NCBI GenBank assembly: GCA_030432565.1
Contig: JAUIGV010000004.1
Location: 1 to 64,000 of the forward strand
Source: Verrucomicrobiia bacterium
GTDB taxonomy: Bacteria > Verrucomicrobiota > Verrucomicrobiia > Verrucomicrobiales > Akkermansiaceae
Length of the DNA: 64,000 nucleotides
Direction of reading: 5' to 3'
Shown here: piece after piece, positions 8,783 through 18,125 of the stretch
Position numbering within the stretch: position 1 is the first letter of the stretch
Layout of the letters: each line of letters begins with the position of its first letter
The notes under the pieces: generated by a model
Told to the model about the DNA's origin: nothing
The model's input: only the letters and a program-made list of their open reading frames with translations
Database searches by the model: none
Made by a program: the position numbers and the translations under genes

Positions 8783-11023
8783 ATGAGAATTCTGCCCACC
8801 CTTTTTATCACCCTGATCACCGCCGGGCTGGGTTTTCTTGCGGTGATGCACCAGCTCCATGGTAATCTGTATTTCATCTTCGGAGCTCCACCTCTGAAGG
8901 CAGGCGGGACCTTGTATCAATTCGATCCGGCTGACGTCGGGCGTATCAACATTCTTAACAGCGATGGCACCCGTGCTGAGCTCGTCAAGGCGGGTGGAGT
9001 CTGGTTGATCAAAGAACCTTGGGACGACTACGCTGATGCCCGCGCCGTTCGGGCACTGGTCGAATTTGCCGCCAAATTACGAATTGAGGATGTGATTAAG
9101 CGGGAGGAGGTCAAGGATATGGCTGACTACGGACTGAAGAAGTCCAGGATCGAAGTCCAAATGTTCGACAAATCAGGGGGGCCGGTATGCCACTTTAAAA
9201 TGGGCCGCTATACCAGCTGGCGGGGATTCGATCCTGATTTCAAGTCGGAGGACCCCACCGCGCGTCCTCCCAGCTTCCCGACTCTAATCATCAACCCCGC
9301 CGAGGAAGACCAGGAAGATTATCTCTACGTCTGCAGTGACATCCCCGATCCCAGAATCCGGGAAGACAAGATGCGAGACTACTTTGCCGGGGGCCTCAAA
9401 GTCTTCCGCGATCACCGTGTCTTTTACAACTCTCCGGGCTTTGCCGGGGAAATCACGATCAAGGAAAAAAATTCCGAGATCACTGTAAAGCGCGATGGCC
9501 TCTCCAAAACCGATGACTGGAGGATCACCAAACCCTACGAACTTGCCAGCAGCCCCGCTGCCATCAACAAGCTTCTCGGTGGCCTGGCCGCTCTGCAGGC
9601 AGGTGCCGTTCTTGACGAATCAGCTCTCGCTCTTCCCGACCCTCTCCCCGATAACATCGATTACACCATCAGCATCAGCTATTATCTTCCAGACGGTTCC
9701 CTGAGCACTCCGGTTACGGCAATCTTTTATCCTCCGGAAAATGACCAGGTCACTTCGATCCCAGTCATCGTCTCGGAAGGCCCCGAGAAAAAAAGATCCG
9801 CGGTCCTTCTGGTTCCAAACGGGCCGGGCACCATTCTCGACAGCATTCCCCGGAGCGTGAACACCATCCGCAGCCGCACCATGACCTCACTTCAGGTCAG
9901 ACAGGTGGAATCAATCAAAATAAGCGACTTCATGGGCCGGGCCGTCGATCTCACCCTTGAAATGAATCCTCATGAACGCGCCCGGCGCTGGTATGCCAGG
10001 GTGTTTCAGGAAGACCCCCCGTCCTCGCAAGGACCGCAATACGATGGCCCTGCCAACATCTTCCAAATCAACGAGCTTTTTCAAGCCCTCTTCAAGAACG
10101 AAGTGAAGAGCTTCACCAATGACGCTTCCACCGACCCCGCCGAATACGGGCTCGATCAACCCATTCGGAAAATCCTCATCAATCTCAAGGACGCCGAGCC
10201 CGCCATCTTCGTCGTGGGGGAAAAGCTTCGTCCGCAATACTTTGCCCGCCGCGCGGACAATGGTCGCCCGTTGGAAATTTCCGAGGAAGCTTATGAGGCC
10301 GGCCTCAAAGGAGTCAAACATCGTGAACTGGAAATCGTAGCCCGTCCCGGTAACAACCTTGCCACCCAGGCAACCGGACTCGAATTACTGGGGCTTGACA
10401 GGCCAAAGGTAGTGCAATTTGAGGAAGTCACGATTCATCTTGGGAAGGTCAACGCCCGGCACTTCTTTGCCAACCGGCTCGATGAAAAGGGCTACCATTC
10501 ACCGCACGTGGTAGAAATCGGAGCGGATAAAATCGGGCAAATGCCGCTGGAAGCCTACCAATGGCGGGGTGAGCGGCTCTGGAACATCAACCGCTTTGAA
10601 ATCAACGGACTCTCGATTGAGAAGAAGGGTGAAGCGGCCTTGGATTTAACTTATAACTTCTACGCCTCGGAATGGTCCGCAACCCGATCGGGCAAGGACG
10701 TCACAGCTCTGCTCAACACCAACAAGGCCGAAAAACTCCTCAAAAAACTTACCGACATCGAGGTGAAAAAATGGATTGGTCCAATGGTCGAAGATGCGGC
10801 AAATCGATTGATCGAACCCGACCTCCAAATCACCGTGCTAGTCGAAGAGATTGATGAAACCGGAAAGCCGGTTGGAACCGTCCGGCGGCAGTTGAAAATT
10901 TCACAAATTGTCGAAGGCCAAGCCAACCGCCTTCTCTTCGGCAAGACCGATACCAATCCAAGCTACTTCCTCATCGATTTGCCAACCGTCCAACGTTTAT
11001 CGGTTCAACTTCTTGAAGAATAG
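8783..11023 (+). CDS. DUF4340 domain protein, partner of the GldG-type transporter
   Basis: The 746-residue protein begins with a signal anchor (about residues 5-25). It then contains repeated modules of the type DPADVGRINILNSDGTRAELVKAGGVWLIKEPWDDYADARAVRALV, the pattern of DUF4340, with a second related module beginning near the middle (DPAEYGLDQPIRKILINLKD). DUF4340 genes regularly follow gldG-like genes. The C-terminus is probably periplasmic. The stop codon ends one base before the stop of the convergent acetyltransferase gene, and no terminator is visible between them. Function is unknown. Confidence 0.85.
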   Translation: MRILPTLFITLITAGLGFLAVMHQLHGNLYFIFGAPPLKAGGTLYQFDPADVGRINILNSDGTRAELVKAGGVWLIKEPWDDYADARAVRALVEFAAKLRIEDVIKREEVKDMADYGLKKSRIEVQMFDKSGGPVCHFKMGRYTSWRGFDPDFKSEDPTARPPSFPTLIINPAEEDQEDYLYVCSDIPDPRIREDKMRDYFAGGLKVFRDHRVFYNSPGFAGEITIKEKNSEITVKRDGLSKTDDWRITKPYELASSPAAINKLLGGLAALQAGAVLDESALALPDPLPDNIDYTISISYYLPDGSLSTPVTAIFYPPENDQVTSIPVIVSEGPEKKRSAVLLVPNGPGTILDSIPRSVNTIRSRTMTSLQVRQVESIKISDFMGRAVDLTLEMNPHERARRWYARVFQEDPPSSQGPQYDGPANIFQINELFQALFKNEVKSFTNDASTDPAEYGLDQPIRKILINLKDAEPAIFVVGEKLRPQYFARRADNGRPLEISEEAYEAGLKGVKHRELEIVARPGNNLATQATGLELLGLDRPKVVQFEEVTIHLGKVNARHFFANRLDEKGYHSPHVVEIGADKIGQMPLEAYQWRGERLWNINRFEINGLSIEKKGEAALDLTYNFYASEWSATRSGKDVTALLNTNKAEKLLKKLTDIEVKKWIGPMVEDAANRLIEPDLQITVLVEEIDETGKPVGTVRRQLKISQIVEGQANRLLFGKTDTNPSYFLIDLPTVQRLSVQLLEE

Positions 11024-12061
11024 TCACCCCGTGATCGCCTTCCGGATCACTGATGATTCCCTGCCACTTGCTCTCAATCTTTCCTGGCGGGAATGGGGAA
11101 GTACTTCAATCGGGCAGGGCTCATATTTCAGCTGATTCATAAAAAAATCGACCGCTCTCGTGCTGAGGGCAAATACCCACGGAATTCCAAATCCCCGGGC
11201 TCTCTCTTCGGCCGCTTTCACCAGCAATTGACCGTATCCCTGCCCGCCATGACTTTGTTTGACATAAAGACATGCAATCTCGGCGCACCTCGGTTCATCC
11301 GAGCAATGCAGAGCCACACAACCCACCACGTTGCCGTCGATTGTCATCACCAAAAAATCATTAAGCGACGTCTCAATTTCCTCATAGGAACGCGGCACAA
11401 GGTGGGCATCCCGCATTGAACGTCCCACCATGGCCAAAAGCTCGGAAATATCATCAGGAGCAATCGGCCGAATCGAAAGATAGTCATCGGCATACACCAT
11501 GACTCCAACACCTTCGTTCGAGAACAACTCGTCCATCAGCACCCCTTGGTGGGTTTCGTTCAAAAGATGGACCCGGGGAATCCCGCGATTGCAGACCTCC
11601 GCCGCCCGATGCAGCAAGTCCCGACCCTCTCCCTGCCATTTCATTGCGTCCTCGCTCGAAATGGCATTGCCGCCCGCCACTTGCTCGGGAAGGAGCACGA
11701 TCAACTTAAAAGCCCCAAGCGAACCGGCAAACTCCACCAGTTCATCACCGAGACTTTCCAATCCGGGCTTCTCGATCAGAGCCAGCTGGCCGCGATTCAG
11801 GATCGCTTCAACCTGATCTTTCTTCAAGTCAGTCGATTGCCACTTCAACTCACCATCGATCAGCAAATGGTCAAGTTGGGCCTCGCCCCGGCCGGTGGAA
11901 ATGACCACGAGCTTTACGCCAACTTGTTGGAGCGCAATGAGATCGAGCAGCGATTCTGCAAGCGCCAATTCCGGCATCCGGGCAGCGTTCAACACCAACA
12001 CAAAAGTCTTCCCGCGGAAGAACGGAACATATTGAAGGACGGCGCGAAGGTCACTCTGCAC
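11024..12061 (-). CDS. ArgA-like N-acetyltransferase with shortened amino-acid-kinase domain
   Basis: The 345-residue protein begins with an amino-acid-kinase-like region (VPFFRGKTFVLVLNAA, residues 12-27), as in N-acetylglutamate synthase ArgA, and ends with a GNAT domain. The GNAT acetyl-CoA loop is visible as QSHGGQGYGQLL, and the FALSTRAVDFF segment also matches NAGS proteins. Classic ArgA is about 440 residues; here the kinase-like part is about 190 residues instead of about 290, so the arginine-sensing part is likely reduced. It probably makes N-acetylglutamate for arginine synthesis, but no arg genes lie nearby. It is divergent from proS. Another GNAT role is possible. Confidence 0.75.
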   Translation of the reverse strand: MQSDLRAVLQYVPFFRGKTFVLVLNAARMPELALAESLLDLIALQQVGVKLVVISTGRGEAQLDHLLIDGELKWQSTDLKKDQVEAILNRGQLALIEKPGLESLGDELVEFAGSLGAFKLIVLLPEQVAGGNAISSEDAMKWQGEGRDLLHRAAEVCNRGIPRVHLLNETHQGVLMDELFSNEGVGVMVYADDYLSIRPIAPDDISELLAMVGRSMRDAHLVPRSYEEIETSLNDFLVMTIDGNVVGCVALHCSDEPRCAEIACLYVKQSHGGQGYGQLLVKAAEERARGFGIPWVFALSTRAVDFFMNQLKYEPCPIEVLPHSRQERLRASGRESSVIRKAITG

Positions 12062-12184
12062 AACGGGACGTTAGAAAACCCTAATCAGATTGGCAAGGCA
12101 CCGCGTCATTCGGTCAAATTTCTCTCAATCCAAACCTCGTTTTTCCTTTGCCTTGCTTCCACTTTCCCTAATCCTCCGCCCGTC

Positions 12185-13708
12185 ATGGCCAAGCCTAAAA
12201 ACGCAATCACACCCACGCGCTCGGAGAACTTTCCCGAGTGGTATCAACAAGTCGTCCGCGCTGCCGACCTTGCTGAAAATTCCGAAACTCGGGGATGCAT
12301 GGTCATTAAGCCGTGGGGCTTTGCGATTTGGGAAGCCATACAGCGTGACCTTGATGGACGGTTTAAGGCCACCGGCCACGAGAATGCCTACTTCCCCCTC
12401 TTGATCCCCCTTTCCTATTTGGAAAAAGAAGCCGAACACGCCGAAGGCTTCGCCACCGAATGCGCCGTCGTGACCCACCATCGACTCGAGGCCGAGAAGG
12501 ACCCAGAAACCGGCAAGACCAGAATGGTTCCCACCGGCAAACTGACCGAGCCATACGTCATTCGCCCCACTTCCGAAACCATCATCGGGGCCGCCTTTTC
12601 CCGGTGGACGAATTCCTACCGTGACCTCCCGCTTCTGATCAACCAGTGGGCCAACGTGATGCGCTGGGAAATGCGCCCGCGCCTTTTCCTACGGACTGCG
12701 GAATTCCTCTGGCAGGAAGGGCACACCGCTCACGAAACCAGGGAAGAAGCTCTTGTGGAGACCCATATGATTCACCAGCTTTATGCCGACGCCATTCGCG
12801 ACCTCCTCGCCATCCCTGTCATTATGGGAGAGAAAACCGAGGCCGAACGCTTTCCCGGAGCAGAATCCACCCTGACCGTCGAAGCCATGGTACAGGATAA
12901 GAAGGCCATTCAAGCCGGCACTTCGCACTACCTCGGGCAAAATTTCGCCAAAGCCCAAAACATCACCTTCGTCGACCGCGACAACAAGGAGCAACATGTT
13001 CACACCACTTCGTGGGGAGTTTCGACGCGCCTCGTCGGGACTCTGATCATGGCCCACTCGGATGATGATGGATTGGTTCTTCCACCCCGGGTGGCTCCCC
13101 AGCAAATTGTCATCGTCCCGGTGACCCCAAAGGAGGACTCTCGCGATGCCATCATTGATGCCTGCGAAGCCCTCGCCGTTCGCCTTCGCGAGCAATCCTA
13201 CGGAAGTGAAAAAGTTCGCGTCCATGTCGACAAGCGAGACCTCGGCGGCGGCGTTAAAAAATGGGAATGGGTCAAAAAAGGTGTCCCCCTCCGTGTTGAA
13301 ATCGGCCCCCGTGACCTCGAAGAGCGCAAAGTCTGCCTGCAACGCCGGGATCAGGCCGCCAACCAAAAGACCTTCATGGAAAAGGAGGAATTTCTCCGCG
13401 ACGTGGTGGAGATTATCGATGATATCCACCAGTCCCTGCTGGAGCGGGCCCGCGGATTCCGCGATGAAAACATCACGGAATGCACCGACCTGACCTCCTT
13501 TGAAAAACACTGGGATGATTCCAACGAGAATCCCGGTTGGCTCATCACCCCGTGGGCGGGATCACGTGAAGAGGAGGAAGAGATTTCCAAACGCCTTAAG
13601 ATCACAGTCCGTTGCCTGCCCAACGACAAGCAGGATGAGCCTGAAGCCCCATGCGTCCTGACCGGCAGACCAACCACATCCAGGGCGATCTGGGGACGAA
13701 GTTACTAG
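12185..13708 (+). CDS. proS: Prolyl-tRNA synthetase, archaeal/eukaryal-like type
   Basis: The enzyme charges tRNA-Pro. I chose ATG at 12185 (MAKPKN) because the conserved domain starts there; the frame stays open far upstream, but that part overlaps the opposite-strand acetyltransferase gene. The 507-residue length, the motif-2 region RWEMRPRLFLRTAEFLWQEGHTAH, and the anticodon-binding domain (VAPQQIVIVPV) identify the shorter class without the editing insertion found in Escherichia coli ProS. The C-terminal region holds the zinc-domain-like tail of this subclass (ITVRCLP...CVLTGRPTTSRAIWGRSY) and the protein ends in Tyr as usual. A hairpin terminator follows. Confidence 0.96.
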   Translation: MAKPKNAITPTRSENFPEWYQQVVRAADLAENSETRGCMVIKPWGFAIWEAIQRDLDGRFKATGHENAYFPLLIPLSYLEKEAEHAEGFATECAVVTHHRLEAEKDPETGKTRMVPTGKLTEPYVIRPTSETIIGAAFSRWTNSYRDLPLLINQWANVMRWEMRPRLFLRTAEFLWQEGHTAHETREEALVETHMIHQLYADAIRDLLAIPVIMGEKTEAERFPGAESTLTVEAMVQDKKAIQAGTSHYLGQNFAKAQNITFVDRDNKEQHVHTTSWGVSTRLVGTLIMAHSDDDGLVLPPRVAPQQIVIVPVTPKEDSRDAIIDACEALAVRLREQSYGSEKVRVHVDKRDLGGGVKKWEWVKKGVPLRVEIGPRDLEERKVCLQRRDQAANQKTFMEKEEFLRDVVEIIDDIHQSLLERARGFRDENITECTDLTSFEKHWDDSNENPGWLITPWAGSREEEEEISKRLKITVRCLPNDKQDEPEAPCVLTGRPTTSRAIWGRSY

Positions 13709-13749
13709 CTGCACCACAAGGGCTGTCTCCGGCCCGTCCGCAACCGCCC

Positions 13750-13778
13750 ATGGCGCTCACATGAGCGCCATTTGTTTT
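13750..13778 (+). terminator. Intrinsic terminator after proS
   Basis: Bases 13750-13759 and 13762-13771 are a perfect 10-base inverted repeat with a two-base spacer, so the loop is effectively four or more bases. It is followed by TTGTTTT. It lies 41 bases after the proS stop codon. Confidence 0.75.
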
Positions 13779-13795
13779 ATTCACGGAGCAAATAT

Positions 13796-13842
13796 TGCGC
13801 ACTTTTCACAAGCGATGCGCAGTCATTCGCAATCGGTGCGAA
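13796..13842 (+). promoter_or_regulatory. Repeated TGCG elements upstream of the cco cluster
   Basis: TGCGCA occurs at 13796 and 13816 and TGCGAA at 13837, spaced 20 and 21 bases apart, about two helical turns. A reversed copy, TTCGCAA, lies at 13826-13832. The middle unit includes ATGCGCAGTCA (13815-13825), which recurs before another cco gene. The array lies 34 bases before the first likely start codon of the cluster and could bind a regulator. No FNR-type site (TTGAT-N4-ATCAA) was found here. Confidence 0.35.
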
Positions 13843-13875
13843 GAAGTCTTTTCAGATCCGGATATTCTCCGGTCC

Positions 13876-14430
13876 ATGAATTCGCGCCCATCGGTCGATA
13901 AAGACTTCAGCTCATGGCTGGTCAAACGGAGCCTTGCCCGTTCAAGCGGCAGGTGTCAACAAGCTGACTTTAGCATCGCCATCGAATCGCCCTGTGTCGT
14001 GTGCCAGCCCCGTGTCGCGGCCGCACTTGCCTGCTATCTCAACGAATTCGATGACAGCGAAAACCACTGCAATTGGCTTCCCGTCACAGATCACCGCCTT
14101 GAACAACTCCAGGCCCACCATGAATTCAGGAAGATGCTCCGCCACTCCGAGCCGGACGATCCAAACTCAGCCATTTCCTACCTTAGTTCCCAGGGCGGAG
14201 TGGTTCTCGAACTTCCAAAGTGCCATCAGCAAACCGAGAGCAACACCAAGGTTTTTCAGGTCAGCCTCAGCTGCCAGGAGCCAAACGAGGGAAATCACCA
14301 CCTCTGGGTGAACGCCAAACGCATTCCCGAGAAGACTCTCGTCCCCATGATTGCCAACGCCTTCTTCGACTGGGCCTGCAATGGCGGCGACCGTGTTGAA
14401 GACGAATCCAGCCAGAAAGCAAGGAAGTGA
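13876..14430 (+). CDS. Hypothetical protein heading the cbb3 oxidase cluster
   Basis: A 184-residue soluble protein from ATG at 13876; the frame extends upstream to a TTG at 13795, but that part overlaps the repeated TGCG elements. It has a CVVC pair (near residue 40) and several other cysteines, no membrane segment, and a C-terminal FFDWACNGGDRVED region. I do not recognise the family. Its stop codon overlaps the GTG start of the next gene (GTGA), so it is translationally coupled with ccoS and may help with oxidase assembly or heme or copper supply; that is inference from position only. Confidence 0.6.
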   Translation: MNSRPSVDKDFSSWLVKRSLARSSGRCQQADFSIAIESPCVVCQPRVAAALACYLNEFDDSENHCNWLPVTDHRLEQLQAHHEFRKMLRHSEPDDPNSAISYLSSQGGVVLELPKCHQQTESNTKVFQVSLSCQEPNEGNHHLWVNAKRIPEKTLVPMIANAFFDWACNGGDRVEDESSQKARK

Positions 14431-14573
14431 ACGTCATCGCCATCACCCTACTCGTCTCCATGGCCCTCGCCGGGATCTTCATCGTTTGCTTTGCCACCGA
14501 AGCCTTTCGCAAACGTAAGTCCTCACCCGAACGCGACTCCCTCCTTCCTCTTCAGGACGACTCAAATCAATAG
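14427..14573 (+). CDS. ccoS: CcoS-like cbb3 oxidase assembly protein
   Basis: This 48-residue gene starts with GTG overlapping the previous stop codon, preceded by AAGGAA, one of the few good ribosome sites in the window. The protein begins MNVIAITLLVSMALAGIF, a single membrane helix, and ends with a charged tail containing SLLPLQDD, close to the LLxDD tail of CcoS. CcoS is needed to insert heme and copper into the cbb3 oxidase. It is usually found after ccoI; here it lies directly before ccoNO, 26 bases away, which supports the call. Confidence 0.7.
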   Translation: MNVIAITLLVSMALAGIFIVCFATEAFRKRKSSPERDSLLPLQDDSNQ

Positions 14574-14599
14574 CACAAAGCCACCATTCAATCCAAACC

Positions 14600-17095
14600 A
14601 TGACCATAACATACGACGACAAAACGCCGCGGCAATTCATGATCGCCTCAATCATTTGGGGCCTCGTGGGGATGCTTGTAGGCGTCATTGCAGCACTCCA
14701 ACTCAGTGACTGGCGCATGAACGGCGCCTTTCTCGAAGCGATTACCTTCGGCGCCTTCAATGCGGATGGCGTTTCCTGGCTGACCTTCGGGCGACTTCGC
14801 CCGCTTCACACAAACGCCGTCATTTTTGCCTTCGTCGGCAACATGGCTTTTTCCGGGATCTACTACTCCACCCAGCGACTGTGCAAATGCCGCACCGCTT
14901 CCGACAAGCTATCGCAGATCCACTTTTGGGGATGGCAAGCCATCATCCTGGGAGCCGCCATCACCCTGCCACTCGGTCTCACCCAGTCGAAGGAATATGC
15001 CGAACTCATCTGGCCCCTCGATATCGCCGTCGCCCTCATCTGGGTGGTTTTTGCAATCAACTTCTTCTGGACCCTCGCCAAACGAAACGAACCCAGCCTT
15101 TACGTGGCCCTTTGGTTCTACATTGCGACCATCATCACGGTGGCGATGCTTTACATCGTTAACAACCTCCAGATTCCCACCTCGCTCACCCATTCCTATC
15201 CAATCTTCGGCGGACTCCAGGACGCTTTGGTGCAATGGTGGTATGGCCACAACGCCGTGGCCTTCTTCCTTACGACTCCGATCCTGGGCATCATGTATTA
15301 CTTTTTGCCCAAGGCTGCCAACCGCCCGGTGTATTCGTACCGGCTTTCAATCATTCACTTTTGGGCGCTCGTTTTCATCTACATCTGGGCCGGACCGCAC
15401 CACCTTCTCAACACCGCCTTGCCTCGCTGGCTGCAAACACTCGGCATGCTCTTCTCGCTCATGCTTTGGGCTCCATCCTGGGGCGGCATGCTCAACGGCC
15501 TTCTCACTCTCCGCGGTGGCTGGGCCAAACTCCGGACCGATCCGGTCATCAAATTCTTCGCTGCAGGTGTCACTTTCTACGGCATGGCGACTTTTGAAGG
15601 ACCACTGCTTTCCATCCGCGCGGTCAATGAACTCTCCCACTACACCGACTGGGGAATTGGTCACGTTCACTCGGGAGCTCTCGGCTGGAACGGCCTCATG
15701 GCCGCCGGGATGTTCTACTGGCTCGCACCACGAATGTGGAAAACCGAACTCTGGTCAAAGAGTCTCGCGAACCTGCACTTCTGGATCGCCCTGGTTGGCA
15801 TCCTTCTCTACGTCGCTGCGATGTGGACCGCCGGGATTACCCAGGGCCTTATGCTGGGTCAACTCAACGAACAAGGTACTGGACTCAAATACGAGTTTGT
15901 TGACACCCTCCTCGCCATTCGCTGGCCATACTACTTCCGAAGCTTCGGAGGAACCCTCTACCTCATTGGATTTGCACTCTGCGCCTTTAACATCTGGAAG
16001 ACTGCCAAATCAGGCTCACCCGTGAATGGCACTGCCGAAGTCACTCCGCTTGAGCGCGAGAAAAAAGACTTCCTCGGTCTCAAGGCCATCTTCGTCCATA
16101 AGAGTGTCCAGCACATCTTCTGTGTGATCCTCTTCACGATCCTGTGGATCTTTGCACCACGTGGAGGTGACTACGCAGCGCTGGCCCTTGTGATTGTCTT
16201 CGCAGTTCTCGCCTACCGCGCCTTCCGAAAGGATGTCAAGAGCTGGGCGGACTTCCATGACAGCCTTCTCGAGAACTATATCCCTCTGACCGTTCTCGCC
16301 TTCATTGCCGTCGCAATCGGTGGAGCAGTTCAGATCATTCCCACTCTGATGGTGGATCGGGCCAAGAACATTGAAGGTCGACTTCAGGAAGCCTACACCC
16401 CTCTTGAGCTCGCCGGACGTGACATCTACGTCGCCGAAGGTTGTTACAACTGCCACTCACAGATGATTCGAACATTGGTGCCGGATGTCATGCGATACGG
16501 TCGTAGCGGCCATGATGACGATTACTCCCATCTTGGTGAGTCCATCTACGACTTCCCATTCCAATGGGGATCGAAGCGAACCGGTCCCGATCTCGCTCGC
16601 GAAGGCGGACCACTCGTCGACAAGGAAAATCCACACCTCCGGACCGGTAAACGGGATAACCTGTGGCATTTCAACCACTTCCTTGATCCACGTCAAACCT
16701 CGCCGGGATCCAACATGCCACCTTACCCTTGGTTCTTCGAAAACAAGACGGACTTCAAGTCCCTTCCGAAGAGAATCGCAGTACAGCAAACCCTCGGAGT
16801 TCCTTACCCGGCCATGACCAGGGATGAGATTGAGCAGAGTGCCCGCGAACAAGCCATGGCAATCGCAGACACCCTGAAAGAGTCCGCCTACCTGCCGGAC
16901 CAACCCGATCTTTCCGGTGATGAATTGCGGAACTATCTCGCCGAGCGCCAGATCATCGCCGTGATTGCCTACATGCAGAAGCTGGGGGCATACACCGAGC
17001 AAGAACTTGATAAGAACAAGCCGGACACCTTTGATCCGGATCAACAACGGCAGTTCCGAAAAGAAGCCAAAGAAGACGAAACCGCCCAACGCTAG
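14600..17095 (+). CDS. ccoNO: cbb3-type cytochrome c oxidase, fused subunits I and II
   Basis: The 831-residue protein joins CcoN and CcoO, which are usually separate. The CcoN part (about 1-470) has twelve or so membrane helices, the copper and heme histidines in WYGHNAVAFFLT, GPHHLLNTALP and GHVHSGALGWNG. Extra helices (about 500-575) lead to the CcoO part, which has one c-type heme site CYNCH at residues 615-619 followed by SQMIRTLVPDVMRYG. It reduces oxygen to water with high affinity and pumps protons. Such CcoNO fusions are known from Bacteroidetes and Verrucomicrobia. It lies between ccoS and ccoQ, as expected for one operon. Confidence 0.96.
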   Translation: MTITYDDKTPRQFMIASIIWGLVGMLVGVIAALQLSDWRMNGAFLEAITFGAFNADGVSWLTFGRLRPLHTNAVIFAFVGNMAFSGIYYSTQRLCKCRTASDKLSQIHFWGWQAIILGAAITLPLGLTQSKEYAELIWPLDIAVALIWVVFAINFFWTLAKRNEPSLYVALWFYIATIITVAMLYIVNNLQIPTSLTHSYPIFGGLQDALVQWWYGHNAVAFFLTTPILGIMYYFLPKAANRPVYSYRLSIIHFWALVFIYIWAGPHHLLNTALPRWLQTLGMLFSLMLWAPSWGGMLNGLLTLRGGWAKLRTDPVIKFFAAGVTFYGMATFEGPLLSIRAVNELSHYTDWGIGHVHSGALGWNGLMAAGMFYWLAPRMWKTELWSKSLANLHFWIALVGILLYVAAMWTAGITQGLMLGQLNEQGTGLKYEFVDTLLAIRWPYYFRSFGGTLYLIGFALCAFNIWKTAKSGSPVNGTAEVTPLEREKKDFLGLKAIFVHKSVQHIFCVILFTILWIFAPRGGDYAALALVIVFAVLAYRAFRKDVKSWADFHDSLLENYIPLTVLAFIAVAIGGAVQIIPTLMVDRAKNIEGRLQEAYTPLELAGRDIYVAEGCYNCHSQMIRTLVPDVMRYGRSGHDDDYSHLGESIYDFPFQWGSKRTGPDLAREGGPLVDKENPHLRTGKRDNLWHFNHFLDPRQTSPGSNMPPYPWFFENKTDFKSLPKRIAVQQTLGVPYPAMTRDEIEQSAREQAMAIADTLKESAYLPDQPDLSGDELRNYLAERQIIAVIAYMQKLGAYTEQELDKNKPDTFDPDQQRQFRKEAKEDETAQR

Positions 17096-17115
17096 CACCA
17101 CCAACAAGCAGAAAG

Positions 17116-17310
17116 ATGTATAAAAGAATCTTCCATGAAGAATGGGCCGCGATCGTGCCGATCATCGCCTTCCTCATCACCTTCACCTTCTTTGTCGCCA
17201 TGATGGTGAAAGCCGCCCGCATGAAAAAATCGCAGAGAGATCAACTTGCCGCACTTCCTTTGGAAGACGACCAGGCATCCTCCAAATCAAACAGCCCAAC
17301 CAAACCATGA
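17116..17310 (+). CDS. ccoQ: CcoQ-like cbb3 oxidase subunit
   Basis: A 64-residue protein with one membrane helix (about residues 10-32), the IIAFLITFTFFVAMMVKA segment, then a charged tail. Size, topology and position between ccoNO and ccoP match CcoQ, which stabilises the complex. Its stop codon overlaps the ATG of ccoP (ATGA), implying coupled translation. Confidence 0.82.
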   Translation: MYKRIFHEEWAAIVPIIAFLITFTFFVAMMVKAARMKKSQRDQLAALPLEDDQASSKSNSPTKP

Positions 17311-17945
17311 ATCCAGAACACGGACAAGAAGAGCATGAAGAACACCGCCGTGCGGACTTTGCTTCAAAAAAGGGAGAAATCGTTCTCCGCAAGCACGAGT
17401 ATGACGGCATTCAGGAGTATGATCAGAAGCTCCCCAACTGGTGGCTCGTCACCTTTTTTGGCGCGGTCATTTTCTACCTCATCTATTGGTTCGCATACTA
17501 TCAAGCTGGCTTGATTGAGACCGATCAGGATGCGGTTACCAACGCCATCGCCGAAATACAGAAGGAGAAGGCCGAGGCTCTCGAGAAAACTCTCGCCAAC
17601 CTCAACGACAAGGTTCTTGTCAATGAATGGGCCACAGACGGCGCAATCGTTGCGGAGGGCGAAAAGATCTACTCACAGGTCTGCATCGGTTGTCATGGCC
17701 CCGAACTGGATGCCCCAACCAAACTGGGCCTTTCACTCGTCGATCACGAATGGAAGTATGGCGATCGCCCGATGGAGATTTTTAAACTCATTAACGAGGG
17801 CTCACCCGCGGAAAGCAAGGGCATGCCACCAACCGGGGCCAAGATGATTCCATGGGGTGCGACTTACAGCGGGAAACAAGTTGCCCAAATGGTTGCCTTC
17901 ATCATCTCGAAGAATCCGGAAGACTTCGCCAAATTCAAAGATTAA
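17307..17945 (+). CDS. ccoP: cbb3 oxidase subunit III, single-heme CcoP
   Basis: From ATG at 17307 the protein has 212 residues. The N-terminal part holds PNWWLVTFFGAVIFYLIYWF, the CcoP membrane anchor, then a coiled-coil-like linker (Glu/Lys rich, about 75-100) and one cytochrome c domain with CIGCH at residues 126-130 and a likely axial methionine in GMPPTGAKMIPWG. Canonical CcoP has two CxxCH sites; only one is present here and the protein is short. It should accept electrons from soluble cytochromes and pass them to CcoO. A strong terminator follows. Confidence 0.93.
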   Translation: MNPEHGQEEHEEHRRADFASKKGEIVLRKHEYDGIQEYDQKLPNWWLVTFFGAVIFYLIYWFAYYQAGLIETDQDAVTNAIAEIQKEKAEALEKTLANLNDKVLVNEWATDGAIVAEGEKIYSQVCIGCHGPELDAPTKLGLSLVDHEWKYGDRPMEIFKLINEGSPAESKGMPPTGAKMIPWGATYSGKQVAQMVAFIISKNPEDFAKFKD

Positions 17946-17977
17946 AGAGCTCAAATCCTCTCTCGTTCCACGAATTC

Positions 17978-18005
17978 AAAAGCAGCCCTTCGGGGCTGCT
18001 TTTTT
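17978..18005 (+). terminator. Intrinsic terminator after ccoP
   Basis: A perfect 11-base stem (17978-17988 with 17993-18003) closes a TTCG loop and ends in a run of six T. It marks the end of the ccoS-ccoNO-ccoQ-ccoP unit. Confidence 0.92.
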
Positions 18006-18125
18006 GTCATCTTTATTCCCGAGCAATCCATGCCGAATAAACAACAAGCAGTGCGTATCACACTCTCTCAAACACTGATTTCATAAGAACGCTCAAACGG
18101 AGCAAACGTCTAACAAACTAAAGAT

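Noticed and set aside
11546-12184. Upstream extension of the proS frame
   Set aside because: It overlaps the opposite-strand acetyltransferase gene, and the synthetase domain begins at 12185.
12689-13510. 273-codon minus-strand ORF inside proS
   Set aside because: Antisense to a strongly supported synthetase gene; no signal of its own.
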